Program-made: the position numbers and the translations under genes | Assembly (NCBI RefSeq): GCF_000495915.1 | Contig: NZ_AOFQ01000065.1 | Coordinates: 1-63,052, forward strand | DNA: 63,052 nucleotides | Direction of reading: 5' to 3' | Origin: Stutzerimonas chloritidismutans AW-1 | GTDB taxonomy: Bacteria > Pseudomonadota > Gammaproteobacteria > Pseudomonadales > Pseudomonadaceae | The notes under the pieces: model-generated | The model's database searches: none | What the model saw: only the letters and a program-made list of their open reading frames with translations | Told to the model about the DNA's origin: nothing | Part shown: positions 25,553-34,329 of the stretch, piece after piece | Numbering within the stretch: the first letter of the stretch is position 1 | How the letters are laid out: every line of letters begins with the position of its first letter

Positions 25553-26101
25553 TCAGATGACGGCGCTCAGGCTAATGAAGGAAAGCTCGTCGGAAACCGG
25601 CTGCAGCGAGGCCTTGAGCGGCTCGCTGGACTTGCGTGCGATATCGATCAGGCCGAGGCCGGCGCCGGAGGTCACATGTTCGTCGCGAGGTTTGCGTAAC
25701 TGTTCTTTGTACAGGGCTTTGAGTCCGGCCTTGTCCTTTTGCGCCAGCTCAGCGACGGCGGTAAGCAGCAGTTGGCCGTCGGCGGTTTCGATAAGGTTGC
25801 CGGCCGATACCACGTACCTGCCTACATCATCACGGGCGACGACGACCGTTGCGCCGGCCTGCTGATCGGACCAGTTCTTTTCGCGGGTGTAATGGCGGAT
25901 GTTCTGCGTCATCTCGATGTACACGGCGAACACATCCATGGCCGACGATGGGTGTGCCTGCTCCTCGCTCATGTAGTTGCGCAGTGCATTGCCGATTTCT
26001 TCGATCAGGCTGCGCGAGATAGGGCCGTTGAAACACAGCATGATCTGTTGCTGGTTGTAGCATTCGCGCATCGCGAACATGTCAATGGGGGCCATGGCCA
26101 A
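25553..26101 (-). CDS. siaB: SiaB-type kinase
   Basis: Protein of 182 aa with features of the SiaB family of GHKL-like kinases: an N-box-like helix (FAVYIEMTQNIRHYTREK, with Glu and Asn) and a glycine-rich element (VTSGAGLGLIDIARKS). It phosphorylates SiaC and so turns down the diguanylate cyclase. It is 9 bases downstream of the broken siaA frame. With SiaA lost, SiaB would be expected to keep SiaC phosphorylated. Confidence 0.9.
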   Translation of the reverse strand: MAMAPIDMFAMRECYNQQQIMLCFNGPISRSLIEEIGNALRNYMSEEQAHPSSAMDVFAVYIEMTQNIRHYTREKNWSDQQAGATVVVARDDVGRYVVSAGNLIETADGQLLLTAVAELAQKDKAGLKALYKEQLRKPRDEHVTSGAGLGLIDIARKSSEPLKASLQPVSDELSFISLSAVI

Positions 26102-26110
26102 CTCCCTGTC

Positions 26111-28118
26111 TCAATCGAAACGGAAACATAACATCGTGATGTCGTCGCGCTGCGGAAATTCACCCTGATAGCGCGCCAGGGCAAGGCTGAAAGCTTCGCC
26201 CTGCTGGGCCAGGGGAAGTTGTGCGTGCTCGCGGATCATGCTGGCGAAGCGGCTGTTGCCGAACCCGTAACCCTGCTCGCCGCCAGCCTGGTCGAGGAAA
26301 CCGTCGGTGGTCATGTAGAAGGTTCGCCCAGGCTGCAGCTCGATACTGGTGTTGCGGTATTCGCCGATCCGCTTGTCACCGATAGCGCGTCGCGCCGCCT
26401 TGATCTCGTGCACCTCGTCGCCATCACAATAGTACAGCGCTATTTTCGCCCCGGAATAATGCACCTTGCGTTGCCGAAGATCGACATAAGCCAGGCCGAT
26501 ATCCATGTTGGTGGCAAGTGCGTGGGAGTCGTCCTCATCGCGGAGCATGCTGCGAACGATCGCGTCAGTGCGTGAAAGTGCGGCAGCTGGATCTTCCAGG
26601 CCGGTAGTGTCGAGCGCCTGATCAATGGCCGCGTGGGCAAGCATCGTCATCAGCGCGCCGGGTACGCCGTGGCCGGCACAGTCGACTATCCCGAACAGGC
26701 AACCATGCTCGTCGGCGCGATAGACGTAGAAGTCGCCACCGACAACGTCCCGTGGTCGCCAGAGCACCGCATGACGATCCCCCATCGCAGTTACCAGCTG
26801 CCGATTCGGAAGAATCGAGCGCTGGATAAGGCTGGCGTAATCAATGGAATCGTCGATTTTCTTGTGCGCAGCGGCCATTTCCAGATTGGCCTGCTCCAGA
26901 TCGCGGGTGCGTTCCCTTACACGGTTTTCCAGCTCGCTGGTGTGGCTGCGCACCTTCTGCGCCATCGCTCCAAAGGCAGCACTCAGCTCACCAATTTCGT
27001 CCTGCCGGCCAAGCGGCAGTGGTGCATCGTATTGCCCTGCCGCCAGCGCCTGGGCGCTGCGACGCAACTGGCGCTGCGACGCAACTGGCGCAGCGGTTTG
27101 AGTACGCGTTTTTCCACGAGCCAGGCGCCGCCGCCGATCAGCAACAGGAACAGCACCAGAAACAGCCCAATGGCTGGCAGAAGCGGGCGTACCTCGACGA
27201 CCTGGGCGGTTCCGAGATCCACGGAACTGGCGACGAACCACTGCAGCTCGGGTATCCAACTCAGCGCGAGTAGTCTGGGGGCGCCGTCCAGCGTGACACG
27301 TAGCGTCGCCACCGACCCCGGCGTCTCGCGGCTATCGGCATGGCCTGACGCAACGCGGTGGCGGCGCTCAGGTCGTCGAGCAGGCCCAGGACGCTGGTCG
27401 ACAGCGAGCGACCCCGTGCGGTTTCGGCGTTGAGGGTGACCAGATTCTGATTCGGGTGAACCAGGATAGAGCCATAGGCATCGAGCACCATCGATTCGAC
27501 GCCGACCTTGTTGGCTTCGATGAAGTCCTCAAGAAATGCCTTGAGCGCGATTCCTGAGCCAACCAGTCCAAGGCGTCGTTCTCCATCGCGCACCTGCACG
27601 TTGAACCATACCTTGAGCTCGCCGGTAACCACGGAGCGGTCGACGTTGATAGCGTAGGGGGTGTCGGTTTGCAGCGTCTGGAAGAACCACTCGTCACGCG
27701 GGTTATCCGAGCTCATCACATAGCGAGGGGTGTCACTGATTGCCTGGTCAGGCCCGTTGGAGTAGTAGCCATTGCTGCGCGCCGATGCCGCGAAATACGC
27801 GTGGTCGCCGAAGGCTTGCTGGTAGCCGGCCGCTTCCTGGAAAAAGATCTTGCGCTTGGCCGGGTCCTGCTCGTCGTTCAACCAGGCCAGCGTCAGTAGC
27901 GAAGCCGCCAGCCGTTGAGCCAGTGCCAGTTCGCGTGAAACCGGTGCGAACAGGCGTTCGCGGTTGAGTTGGACCACATTGCGCGCATACGCCTCGCCGA
28001 AGCGGCTCTGCACGCCGAGTAACGCCTCTCGGCCAATGAAACCGGCAAAGACGAAAGCAAGCAGGCAACTGAGCAACAATGCCAGCAGTGATTTGCCGCG
28101 CAGTCCAAGTGCCGCCAT
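26111..28118 (-). pseudogene. siaA: siaA, sensor phosphatase, broken by two frameshifts
   Basis: The SiaA parts are all present but in three frames. From 28118 to about 27335 there is the N-terminal membrane helix and extracellular Cache-like domain (RNVVQLNRERLFAPVS ... YAINVDRSV). A one-base loss near 27335-27345, between LRQAM and DSRETPGSVATLRV, shifts the frame. The second helix and HAMP start follow to about 27088. A 17-bp tandem duplication at 27054-27087 then shifts the frame again, and the rest of HAMP plus the PP2C phosphatase domain (RPRDVVGGDFYVY, DCAGHGVPGALMTML, TTDGFLDQ, FPQRDDITMLCF) continues to 26111. The frames are not restored by each other, so no full-length SiaA can be made. 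The one-base change could be a sequencing error; the duplication is unlikely to be. Confidence 0.88.
27054..27087. repeat. 17-bp tandem duplication inside siaA
   Basis: GCGCTGCGACGCAACTG occurs twice in direct succession (27054-27070 and 27071-27087). Removing one copy restores the HAMP reading LRQLRRSAQALAAGQYD. As 17 is not a multiple of three, the duplication is itself a frameshift. Confidence 0.95.
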
Positions 28119-28236
28119 GCGAATTGTCCTTTGTCGGTCGCGAGGGTCGGCATGGTGCGATTGCCGCGCCTGCCGGGGGGATCAGTCATTCACATGGGCG
28201 GCATTGTGCCATTATTTATGGGTGCTTTCTCTAGAC

Positions 28237-28269
28237 ACGACAACGGAGCCTGTCCGGCTCCGTTGTCGT
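28237..28269 (-). terminator. terminator after ettA
   Basis: A perfect 14-bp inverted repeat (ACGACAACGGAGCC / GGCTCCGTTGTCGT) with a five-base loop lies just behind the ettA stop codon and before the siaA promoter region. Confidence 0.8.
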
Positions 28270-28279
28270 CATCTACCGC

Positions 28280-28711
28280 TTACTGCGCCAGCTTCTTGTA
28301 CTTGACGCGGTGCGGCTGGGAGGCAGCATCGCCGAGGCGCTTCTTGCGGTCGGCTTCGTACTCGGTGTAGTTGCCTTCGAAGAACACCACGCCGTCGTCC
28401 TCGTAGGACAGGATGTGGGTAGCAACGCGGTCGAGGAACCAGCGGTCGTGGGAGATCACGATGGCTGAGCCGGGGAAGTCCAGCAGCGCTTCTTCCAGCG
28501 AACGCAGGGTTTCCACGTCGAGGTCGTTGGACGGTTCGTCGAGCAGCAATACGTTGGCGCCCTGCTTGAGGGTAAGCGCCAGGTGCAGGCGTCCACGCTC
28601 ACCACCGGAAAGGTCCTTGACGAACTTCTGCTGGTCGGCGCCCTTGAAGTTGAAGCGGCCGACGTAACCGCGCGATGGCACCTCATAGTTGCCAATGCGA
28701 ATCTGGTCTAG
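28280..28711 (-). pseudogene. ettA: ettA, 3' part separated by an IS
   Basis: Encodes the C-terminal part of the ABC-F protein EttA: DQIRIGNYEVPSRGYVGRFN, the second ABC signature LSGGERGRLHLAL, Walker B VLLLDEPSNDLD, and ISHDRWFLDRVATH, then the C-terminal extension ending KYKKLAQ. It lacks its own start and is cut off from the 5' part by the 1331-bp insertion. With the IS removed, the reading SDGL-DQIRIG is restored exactly. Confidence 0.93.
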
Positions 28712-30042
28712 CAGGCCGTTGAAAAACTCGGCTTCAACTGCCCCAACCCGTCCGGTTTGGCGCTTTTTCAAGCGCTTTGGCCTAACGGAGTCCACACAAG
28801 GCCTGACTTCAGGCCTTTTTGACAGGTTTCAGCACCACGTTCACGCCTTTCGGCGTTTTTTGGGCGTAACTCGCCCTATACATGCGATCCTCGCCACCAA
28901 CCCGACAGGCTACCCAGTCGGATCAGGTTGTAGACCGAGAAACCCAGCAATAACTGAGCACTCAGCTTGGCGCGACCGATCAGCTTGGTCTTGCGCAGGC
29001 CGCCAACCGTCTTCAGCCAGCCAAAACCTTCTTCGATCCGCTTGCGGATCTTCTGGCTGGCGGCATACCCCGGATGCCGCGTGGTGCGCCCATCGATGGC
29101 GCTGCCCTTGCGCTTCTGCGCCACATGCGGTGTCACTTTCAGCTCGCGCGCCCTCTGCACGAAACGCTTCTGGTCGTAATTCTTGTCTGCACCTACCGTG
29201 CTGCCCGGCTTGGCCGTGCGCTCCAGCATCTCCAGCGCCGCCTCTACCTCGGCACGTCCATTGAACTCGGTGCATTCCACATCCACGATCAGACCGTTGC
29301 GGTGCTCCATCATCGTGTGGGCCATGTGCGCCAGACGACTGGCATCGCCATTGCTCTTGCGCGCCAGCCGGGCCTCGGGATCGCTGGTCGATTGGTGGGT
29401 CGCGTTGCTGCGCTTCTCGCCCTTGAAGTCGGCATCGGGGTTGCGCGTGCCATCCTCCGGTGGGTCGCCGCCATCCTTCTTGATAAAGGACTTGTGCGAG
29501 GCCCAGGCGTCGATCAGCGTGCCATCGACGCTGAAATGCTCGTTGCTGGCGTACTCGGACCATGCGGCCAGCGACTTGATGCGCTGGAAGAACAGCCGCG
29601 CTACATCCTGGTTGAACAAGCGGTCACGGTTCTGGCTGAAGGTCGAGTGATCCCACATGCGCTCGTCCATCGACAAGCCGACGAACCAGCGAAACAGCAG
29701 GTTGAAATCAATCTGCTCGACCAACTGCCGCTCGGAGCGAATGGTGTAAATCACCTGCAGCAACGAGGCGCGCAGCAGCCGCTCCGGCGCAATCGAGGCC
29801 CGTCCCAGGGTGGAGTACAGCCCGTCGAAGTCCCGATCCATCGAAGCCAGAACGGTATCGACCAGGCCTCGCAGGGGACGCAGCGGGTGATCGTTCGGGA
29901 TGCGCTGCTCCAGCGTCGTATAACTGAACAGCTCGTTTTGTTTGAGGTCGAGTCCACGCATCGGCTTGGGCTGGCTTCGGCAGAAGAGGATGGCCGCCAT
30001 TTTGCCAGAGCCACGCGGGCTCTGGCTTTTTTCAACGGCCTG
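28712..30042 (-). mobile_element. IS5-family element, copy 1, in ettA
   Basis: Complete 1331-bp insertion sequence. It begins CAGGCCGTTGAAAAA and ends TTTTTTCAACGGCCTG, forming terminal inverted repeats of about 15 bp. It is flanked by a 4-bp target duplication CTAG (28708-28711 and 30043-30046). It carries one transposase gene on the minus strand. The second copy at 42918-44248 has the same length and ends and also duplicated CTAG. Removing it rebuilds TCTAGA in ettA. Confidence 0.95.
28876..30000 (-). CDS. IS5-family transposase (copy 1)
   Basis: DDE transposase of 374 aa. Residues 1-110 form the N-terminal helical domain (LFSYTTLEQRIPNDHPLRPL; WDHSTFSQNRDRL). The catalytic residues appear in DGTLIDAWASHK (first Asp), VGADKNYDQKRF (second Asp) and RKRIEEGFGWLK (Glu with the YREK-like helix). 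An in-frame ATG 13 codons in (MRGLDLKQNELF, start at 29961) may be the true start. The encoded protein is identical to that of copy 2. Confidence 0.92.
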   Translation of the reverse strand: MAAILFCRSQPKPMRGLDLKQNELFSYTTLEQRIPNDHPLRPLRGLVDTVLASMDRDFDGLYSTLGRASIAPERLLRASLLQVIYTIRSERQLVEQIDFNLLFRWFVGLSMDERMWDHSTFSQNRDRLFNQDVARLFFQRIKSLAAWSEYASNEHFSVDGTLIDAWASHKSFIKKDGGDPPEDGTRNPDADFKGEKRSNATHQSTSDPEARLARKSNGDASRLAHMAHTMMEHRNGLIVDVECTEFNGRAEVEAALEMLERTAKPGSTVGADKNYDQKRFVQRARELKVTPHVAQKRKGSAIDGRTTRHPGYAASQKIRKRIEEGFGWLKTVGGLRKTKLIGRAKLSAQLLLGFSVYNLIRLGSLSGWWRGSHV

Positions 30043-31306
30043 CTAGACCGTCGGAGACGGCTTCCCATACGGTCTTGCCGCCGTCCAGGTCGTCGCGGCT
30101 CTGGTCCACGCAGGCCAACTGCACGGTGTCGCCGATTTCGATGCTGCCGGAATCCGGCGTTTCCTTGCCCATCAGCATGCGGAACAGGGTCGACTTACCG
30201 GCACCGTTACCACCGATAACGCCAACAATGGCGCCTTTCGGCACGCTGAATGACAGGCCTTCGACCAATACGCGGTCGCCATAGCCCTTGGTGACGTTCT
30301 TGAATTCAATGACCTTGTCACCCAGACGCGGGCCGGCTGGGATGTAGATCTCGTTGGTCTCTGCGCGTTTCTGGAATTCCTGCGACTGCATTTCCTCGAA
30401 GCGCTGCAGGCGAGCCTTGGACTTGGACTGGCGGGCCTTGGCGCCTTTGCGCACCCACTCCAGTTCTTCTTTCATGGCCTTTTCATGAGCCGATTGCTGC
30501 TTGGATTCCTGAGCCAGACGGGCCGATTTGGCCTCCAGCCAGCCGGAATAGTTGCCTTCGTACGGGATGCCCGCGCCGCGGTCGAGCTCGAGAATCCAGC
30601 CGGCGACATTGTCGAGGAAGTAACGGTCGTGGGTGATCGCTACAACGGTGCCCGGGAAGTCATGGAGGAAGCGCTCCAGCCAGGCCACCGAGTCGGCGTC
30701 CAGGTGGTTGGTCGGTTCGTCCAGCAGCAGCATGTCCGGGGCCGACAGCAGCAGGCGGCACAGGGCGACGCGGCGCTTCTCGCCGCCGGACAGGTGCGCG
30801 ACCTTGGCATCCCAGGCCGGCAGACGCAGTGCATCGGCGGCGACTTCCAGCTGGCGTTCCAGGTTATGGCCGTCGGATGCCTGCAGGATCGCTTCGAGCT
30901 TGGCCTGTTCTGCGGCCAGCGCATCGAAGTCGGCATCGGGTTCGGCGTAGGCGGCGTAGACGGCATCCAGGCGGGCCTGGGCGTCCTTGATCACACCAAC
31001 CGCTTCCTCGACGATTTCGCGCACGGTCTTTTCCGGATCGAGCTGCGGTTCCTGCGGCAGATAGCCGACATTGATGCCCGGCATGGCGCGGGCTTCGCCG
31101 TCGAACTCGGTGTCGACGCCGGCCATGATGCGCAGCAGGGTGGATTTACCGGCGCCGTTCAGGCCGAGCACACCGATCTTGGCGCCTGGGAAGAACGACA
31201 GGGAAATGTTCTTGAGGATTTCGCGCTTCGGCGGAACGACCTTGCTCAGCCGGTGCATGGTGTAGACGTAAGAGCCTGTTTTGCCTGCTTTGTCACTTTT
31301 GGACAT
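30032..31306 (-). pseudogene. ettA: ettA, 5' part, truncated by an IS
   Basis: Encodes the first about 420 residues of EttA, an ABC-F ATPase that binds the ribosomal E site and gates the first peptide bonds according to energy charge. Present are Walker A GLNGAGKS, signature LSGGEKRRVAL, LLLDEPTNHLD, the arm/linker region with ARQSKSKARLQRFEEM, and the second Walker A GGNGAGKS. After SDGL the frame runs into the IS and stops within a few codons. The second ATPase site therefore lacks its signature and Walker B. A truncated, half-active product could still be made. Confidence 0.93.
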
Positions 31307-31453
31307 GGTCTGACTCGCCTTTAATCCAGTGTTTTCAGTGCTTGATGGTATATCGACAAGCGCTTAATTCGGGAAAGTAAAAGTTAGGTTTTGCGCCGAG
31401 CAACTGTTACCCCTGACTATACTTGGAAAAGTTATGTTTTATGAGGAAGCAAT

Positions 31454-32719
31454 ATGGGTTTTCAGGTCATAGAGCAGGTGGTGAATGCTGCTCGAAGAAA
31501 GTTGCTGGTGCAAGACCACATCCCGGTCTACTACCCCAACCTATACATCACCATGGAGCACTCGGGCAGAGCCCTCGAAACGACCAAGAAGTACCTTGAG
31601 CATCTGACTGTGTTTGAGGAGTTTCTGGCTTTTTCCTCCATTGATCTGATTTCTCACCTGGAACAGCGCCCTCACAGCCAATACCTGACAGATAGTGAAC
31701 TTTCTAGGTTTGTGTCAGACGCGGGGTTTAGCAAGGGAACCTTGGCCATGAAGTATGCGGGGATGCGTTTGCATCCGACTGCCTACAAATCCGTTGGCAA
31801 AGTCCATGCGCAGCAGCGAATCGAGGCGGTACGTGACTATCTGTCCTTCCTCTATGACAAGTTGGGTGATCACTCAACACGATTTGAGGCGGTTGACGAT
31901 CTGAAGAAGCGCATCAACCGCAAGATCAAAGCGGCTCGCCCCGCGTGGAAAAAAACGCGAATGGGCGAAATGAAAGGGCTTACCAGTCAGGAGCGAAATC
32001 GCTTGCTGGAAATCATGCATCCGGATAGCGCCGAGAACCCCTTTTCAGATGAAGCCATCAGGATGCGTAACTACATCATTTTGCTGTTGGGTCTCCACAT
32101 GGGGCTGCGACGCTCCGAGATGCTGCTGATCAAAACCAGCGATATTCACTGGCACAGTCGTCAACTAGCAGTGGTCAACTTGGAGGATGAGCGCCTCGAT
32201 CCACGAACCATGGCCCCGCAATTCAAAACCCACGAGCGCATGCTGGTGATGACCGATGACCTGTATGACGCAATCACTGAGTACGAATCGAAATATCGCC
32301 ACAGAAAGCCCCGTAGCGGCGCATCGAAAGCGAGAAGGCATCCGTTTTTGCTGGTGGCGCACAAGCGAAATGAGGGCGGACCTCTGACCATCAAGGCAGT
32401 GGATGGCGTTCTGTCCAGGGTCCGAGAAATAGCGCCGGAACTGGCTCATGTGCACCCGCATATTCTAAGGCATGACGCGGTCTACACGATGCTGGAAAGC
32501 ATGCGTGAGGAACTGGCAGCGCTCACGCCAGAGGATCGCACCACGCAAGTTCAAAAAAACCTCACATGGATGTTCGGCTGGAGTCCAGACTCGAACATGC
32601 CCGGCCACTACGGCGCGAAATTCTGGAAGGAAGAGGCGGACAAAGCGATACAGAAACGGGCCGAGCGGTTTACGGCCAATCGTCAGAAGGCCGGCACGAC
32701 ACAAGGAGGTTCAGAGTGA
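31454..32719 (+). CDS. tyrosine recombinase A of a three-recombinase module
   Basis: Site-specific recombinase-like protein of 421 aa. An N-terminal SAM-like core-binding region (about 20-150) precedes a catalytic domain with the expected signatures: Arg in GLHMGLRRSEM, HILRHDAVYTM (His-x-x-Arg), and a terminal His/Tyr pair in MPGHYGAKFW. It is the first gene of a four-gene operon; its stop overlaps the next start by 4 bases (GTGA). The 147-bp gap between it and the divergent ettA start is the likely promoter and possible element end. Modules of several unequal tyrosine recombinases plus a small protein recall Tn554 (tnpABC) and gamma-mobile-trio elements. Which family applies is undecided. 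Confidence 0.85.
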   Translation: MGFQVIEQVVNAARRKLLVQDHIPVYYPNLYITMEHSGRALETTKKYLEHLTVFEEFLAFSSIDLISHLEQRPHSQYLTDSELSRFVSDAGFSKGTLAMKYAGMRLHPTAYKSVGKVHAQQRIEAVRDYLSFLYDKLGDHSTRFEAVDDLKKRINRKIKAARPAWKKTRMGEMKGLTSQERNRLLEIMHPDSAENPFSDEAIRMRNYIILLLGLHMGLRRSEMLLIKTSDIHWHSRQLAVVNLEDERLDPRTMAPQFKTHERMLVMTDDLYDAITEYESKYRHRKPRSGASKARRHPFLLVAHKRNEGGPLTIKAVDGVLSRVREIAPELAHVHPHILRHDAVYTMLESMREELAALTPEDRTTQVQKNLTWMFGWSPDSNMPGHYGAKFWKEEADKAIQKRAERFTANRQKAGTTQGGSE

Positions 32720-34329
32720 ACATCGCTGTCGAAGCACTTCAGGCACCCACTAAAGACAGCCTCGATACATGGCTGAACACGCCTCGCCTGGCGAAATGCG
32801 GGGACGTGTTCACACCGGCCGAACCGATGTGGAAACCGGACAGATCAACTAATCATTCAGTCAACTGGAAAGCCGCTGTTGCCTGCGTCTCGCCGGACTG
32901 GAAGCCCTGGTTGCACGCCGCCCTGGCGTACCGAATGGCCGATGTGGCAGCCGGCACGGTTGCTTGCACTACCAGTGCGTTGTCGCGGGCTGCTCAGACC
33001 GGGCTTGACCCGCTCAACGAGGGTCAACTCATCGCTCTGCGGGAGCGCTTTAACAAAAGAGAGTTTAGTGTCATTGCCGCTTTCATGGCGTTTTGGCACG
33101 ACTGCGAATCCCTCGAACAGCGCCCGTCGCAACCCCTGATCGACGCCTACCAGGCACTGCCCAAGAAAAAGAATTCCAGCAACAATGTGATCCTCAGCCT
33201 GGACCCCGAACAAGGCCCGTTCACGCAGGCGGAGCAAGACGCGCTGCACCAATGGATACATGAGCAGTTTTGTCACGGGCACGTAGATTTCGAGCGGTAC
33301 CTTTACCTGCGCATGTTGATGATTTACGGGCAGCGTGGCGCGCAAGTGCGAATGATGGTTTTTGGTGACGTCACCAAGACCGATCAGGGCTGCAAGGTCA
33401 GATTTCACTGGGCAAAGCAAAAAGACGACGAGGCGGGTTGGCGAACGAAGTCCGAAATGTTCAGCCTGGATGAGGACCTCTACAGCGCCGTGCAGGCCTA
33501 CAAGGCGGTGGTTCTGGCGCAACTCTGGCAAACGTATCCAGGCGGTGTCGACTGGAATGTAGCAATCCAGAATGTGCCGCTCTTTCGTAAGAAGGTGGAT
33601 TATGATGAAGCAGTAGGTTGGAAGCGGCGGCGGAATCCTCCTGTTTTGCTCGATAGCCCTCTTCAAAAAGGTCTCGAAGACGCGCCTGATTCGAGCTTTC
33701 ATGTCTGCGTCGGCACGGTTAGAGGATGGCTTACGCGCATCGAGCGGATGGAGGGTTTTCCAATTTCGCCTCGCACCCATCAACCACTGAAAGTGACGCG
33801 GGGGCACCGGTTCAGGCACACCCTGGGCACGGACCTTTCGAATGCGGGGCTGGATGAGTGGACGATCGCCCGCGCATTGATGCACAGCAATACTCAGACA
33901 GTGCGAACGTACCGAAAGGTGTCGGCGGAGTTGCTGGCGTTGATCGACGCGAAGATGAGCGACCACCTGGCCTTAGTGGTAAATGCGTTCACCGGGATCA
34001 TCGTCACGGATCGCACCTCAGCGAAAAACGCGGATCGAGCGGATCGACAAATCGAGGATGTGGCAGTATGCGGTGCCACTGCCGCCTGCCATCTCGATGC
34101 GCCTTACACCTGCTACGCATGCGGAAAATTCCAGCCCCTTCTGAATGGCAATCACCGTGCGGTCCTTGAGCGATTGGAACGTCGTCGGGAGCAAACGATT
34201 GCCACGGATAAAACGACCGGTGTGCTCTGGGATCGGGCCATTCTGGCTTGCCGCAAGGTGATTCTGGATTGTGAGGCCATGCGCCGATCATCGGACCCAA
34301 GGAGGACAGAGGATGACCGATACGTTTGA
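32716..34329 (+). CDS. tyrosine recombinase B of the module
   Basis: Protein of 537 aa. The GTG at 32716, preceded by AAGGAGG at six bases, is chosen as start. The C-terminal half holds a full set of tyrosine-recombinase residues: MIYGQRGAQVRMM (Arg), GHRFRHTLGTDL (His-x-x-Arg), LMHSNTQTVRTYRKV (His and Tyr). After the catalytic domain comes a Cys-rich stretch (ACHLDAPYTCYACGKF) that looks like a small zinc-binding element, then a charged helix. It overlaps gene C by 17 bases. The large N-terminal domain (about 1-150) is unfamiliar to me. Confidence 0.8.
   Translation: MNIAVEALQAPTKDSLDTWLNTPRLAKCGDVFTPAEPMWKPDRSTNHSVNWKAAVACVSPDWKPWLHAALAYRMADVAAGTVACTTSALSRAAQTGLDPLNEGQLIALRERFNKREFSVIAAFMAFWHDCESLEQRPSQPLIDAYQALPKKKNSSNNVILSLDPEQGPFTQAEQDALHQWIHEQFCHGHVDFERYLYLRMLMIYGQRGAQVRMMVFGDVTKTDQGCKVRFHWAKQKDDEAGWRTKSEMFSLDEDLYSAVQAYKAVVLAQLWQTYPGGVDWNVAIQNVPLFRKKVDYDEAVGWKRRRNPPVLLDSPLQKGLEDAPDSSFHVCVGTVRGWLTRIERMEGFPISPRTHQPLKVTRGHRFRHTLGTDLSNAGLDEWTIARALMHSNTQTVRTYRKVSAELLALIDAKMSDHLALVVNAFTGIIVTDRTSAKNADRADRQIEDVAVCGATAACHLDAPYTCYACGKFQPLLNGNHRAVLERLERRREQTIATDKTTGVLWDRAILACRKVILDCEAMRRSSDPRRTEDDRYV

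Noticed and set aside
31454..34329. RIT (recombinase-in-trio) element
   Set aside because: RIT recombinases are all about 300-400 aa. Here the second and third proteins are 537 and 740 aa with Cys-rich tails and a fourth small gene, so the label does not fit.
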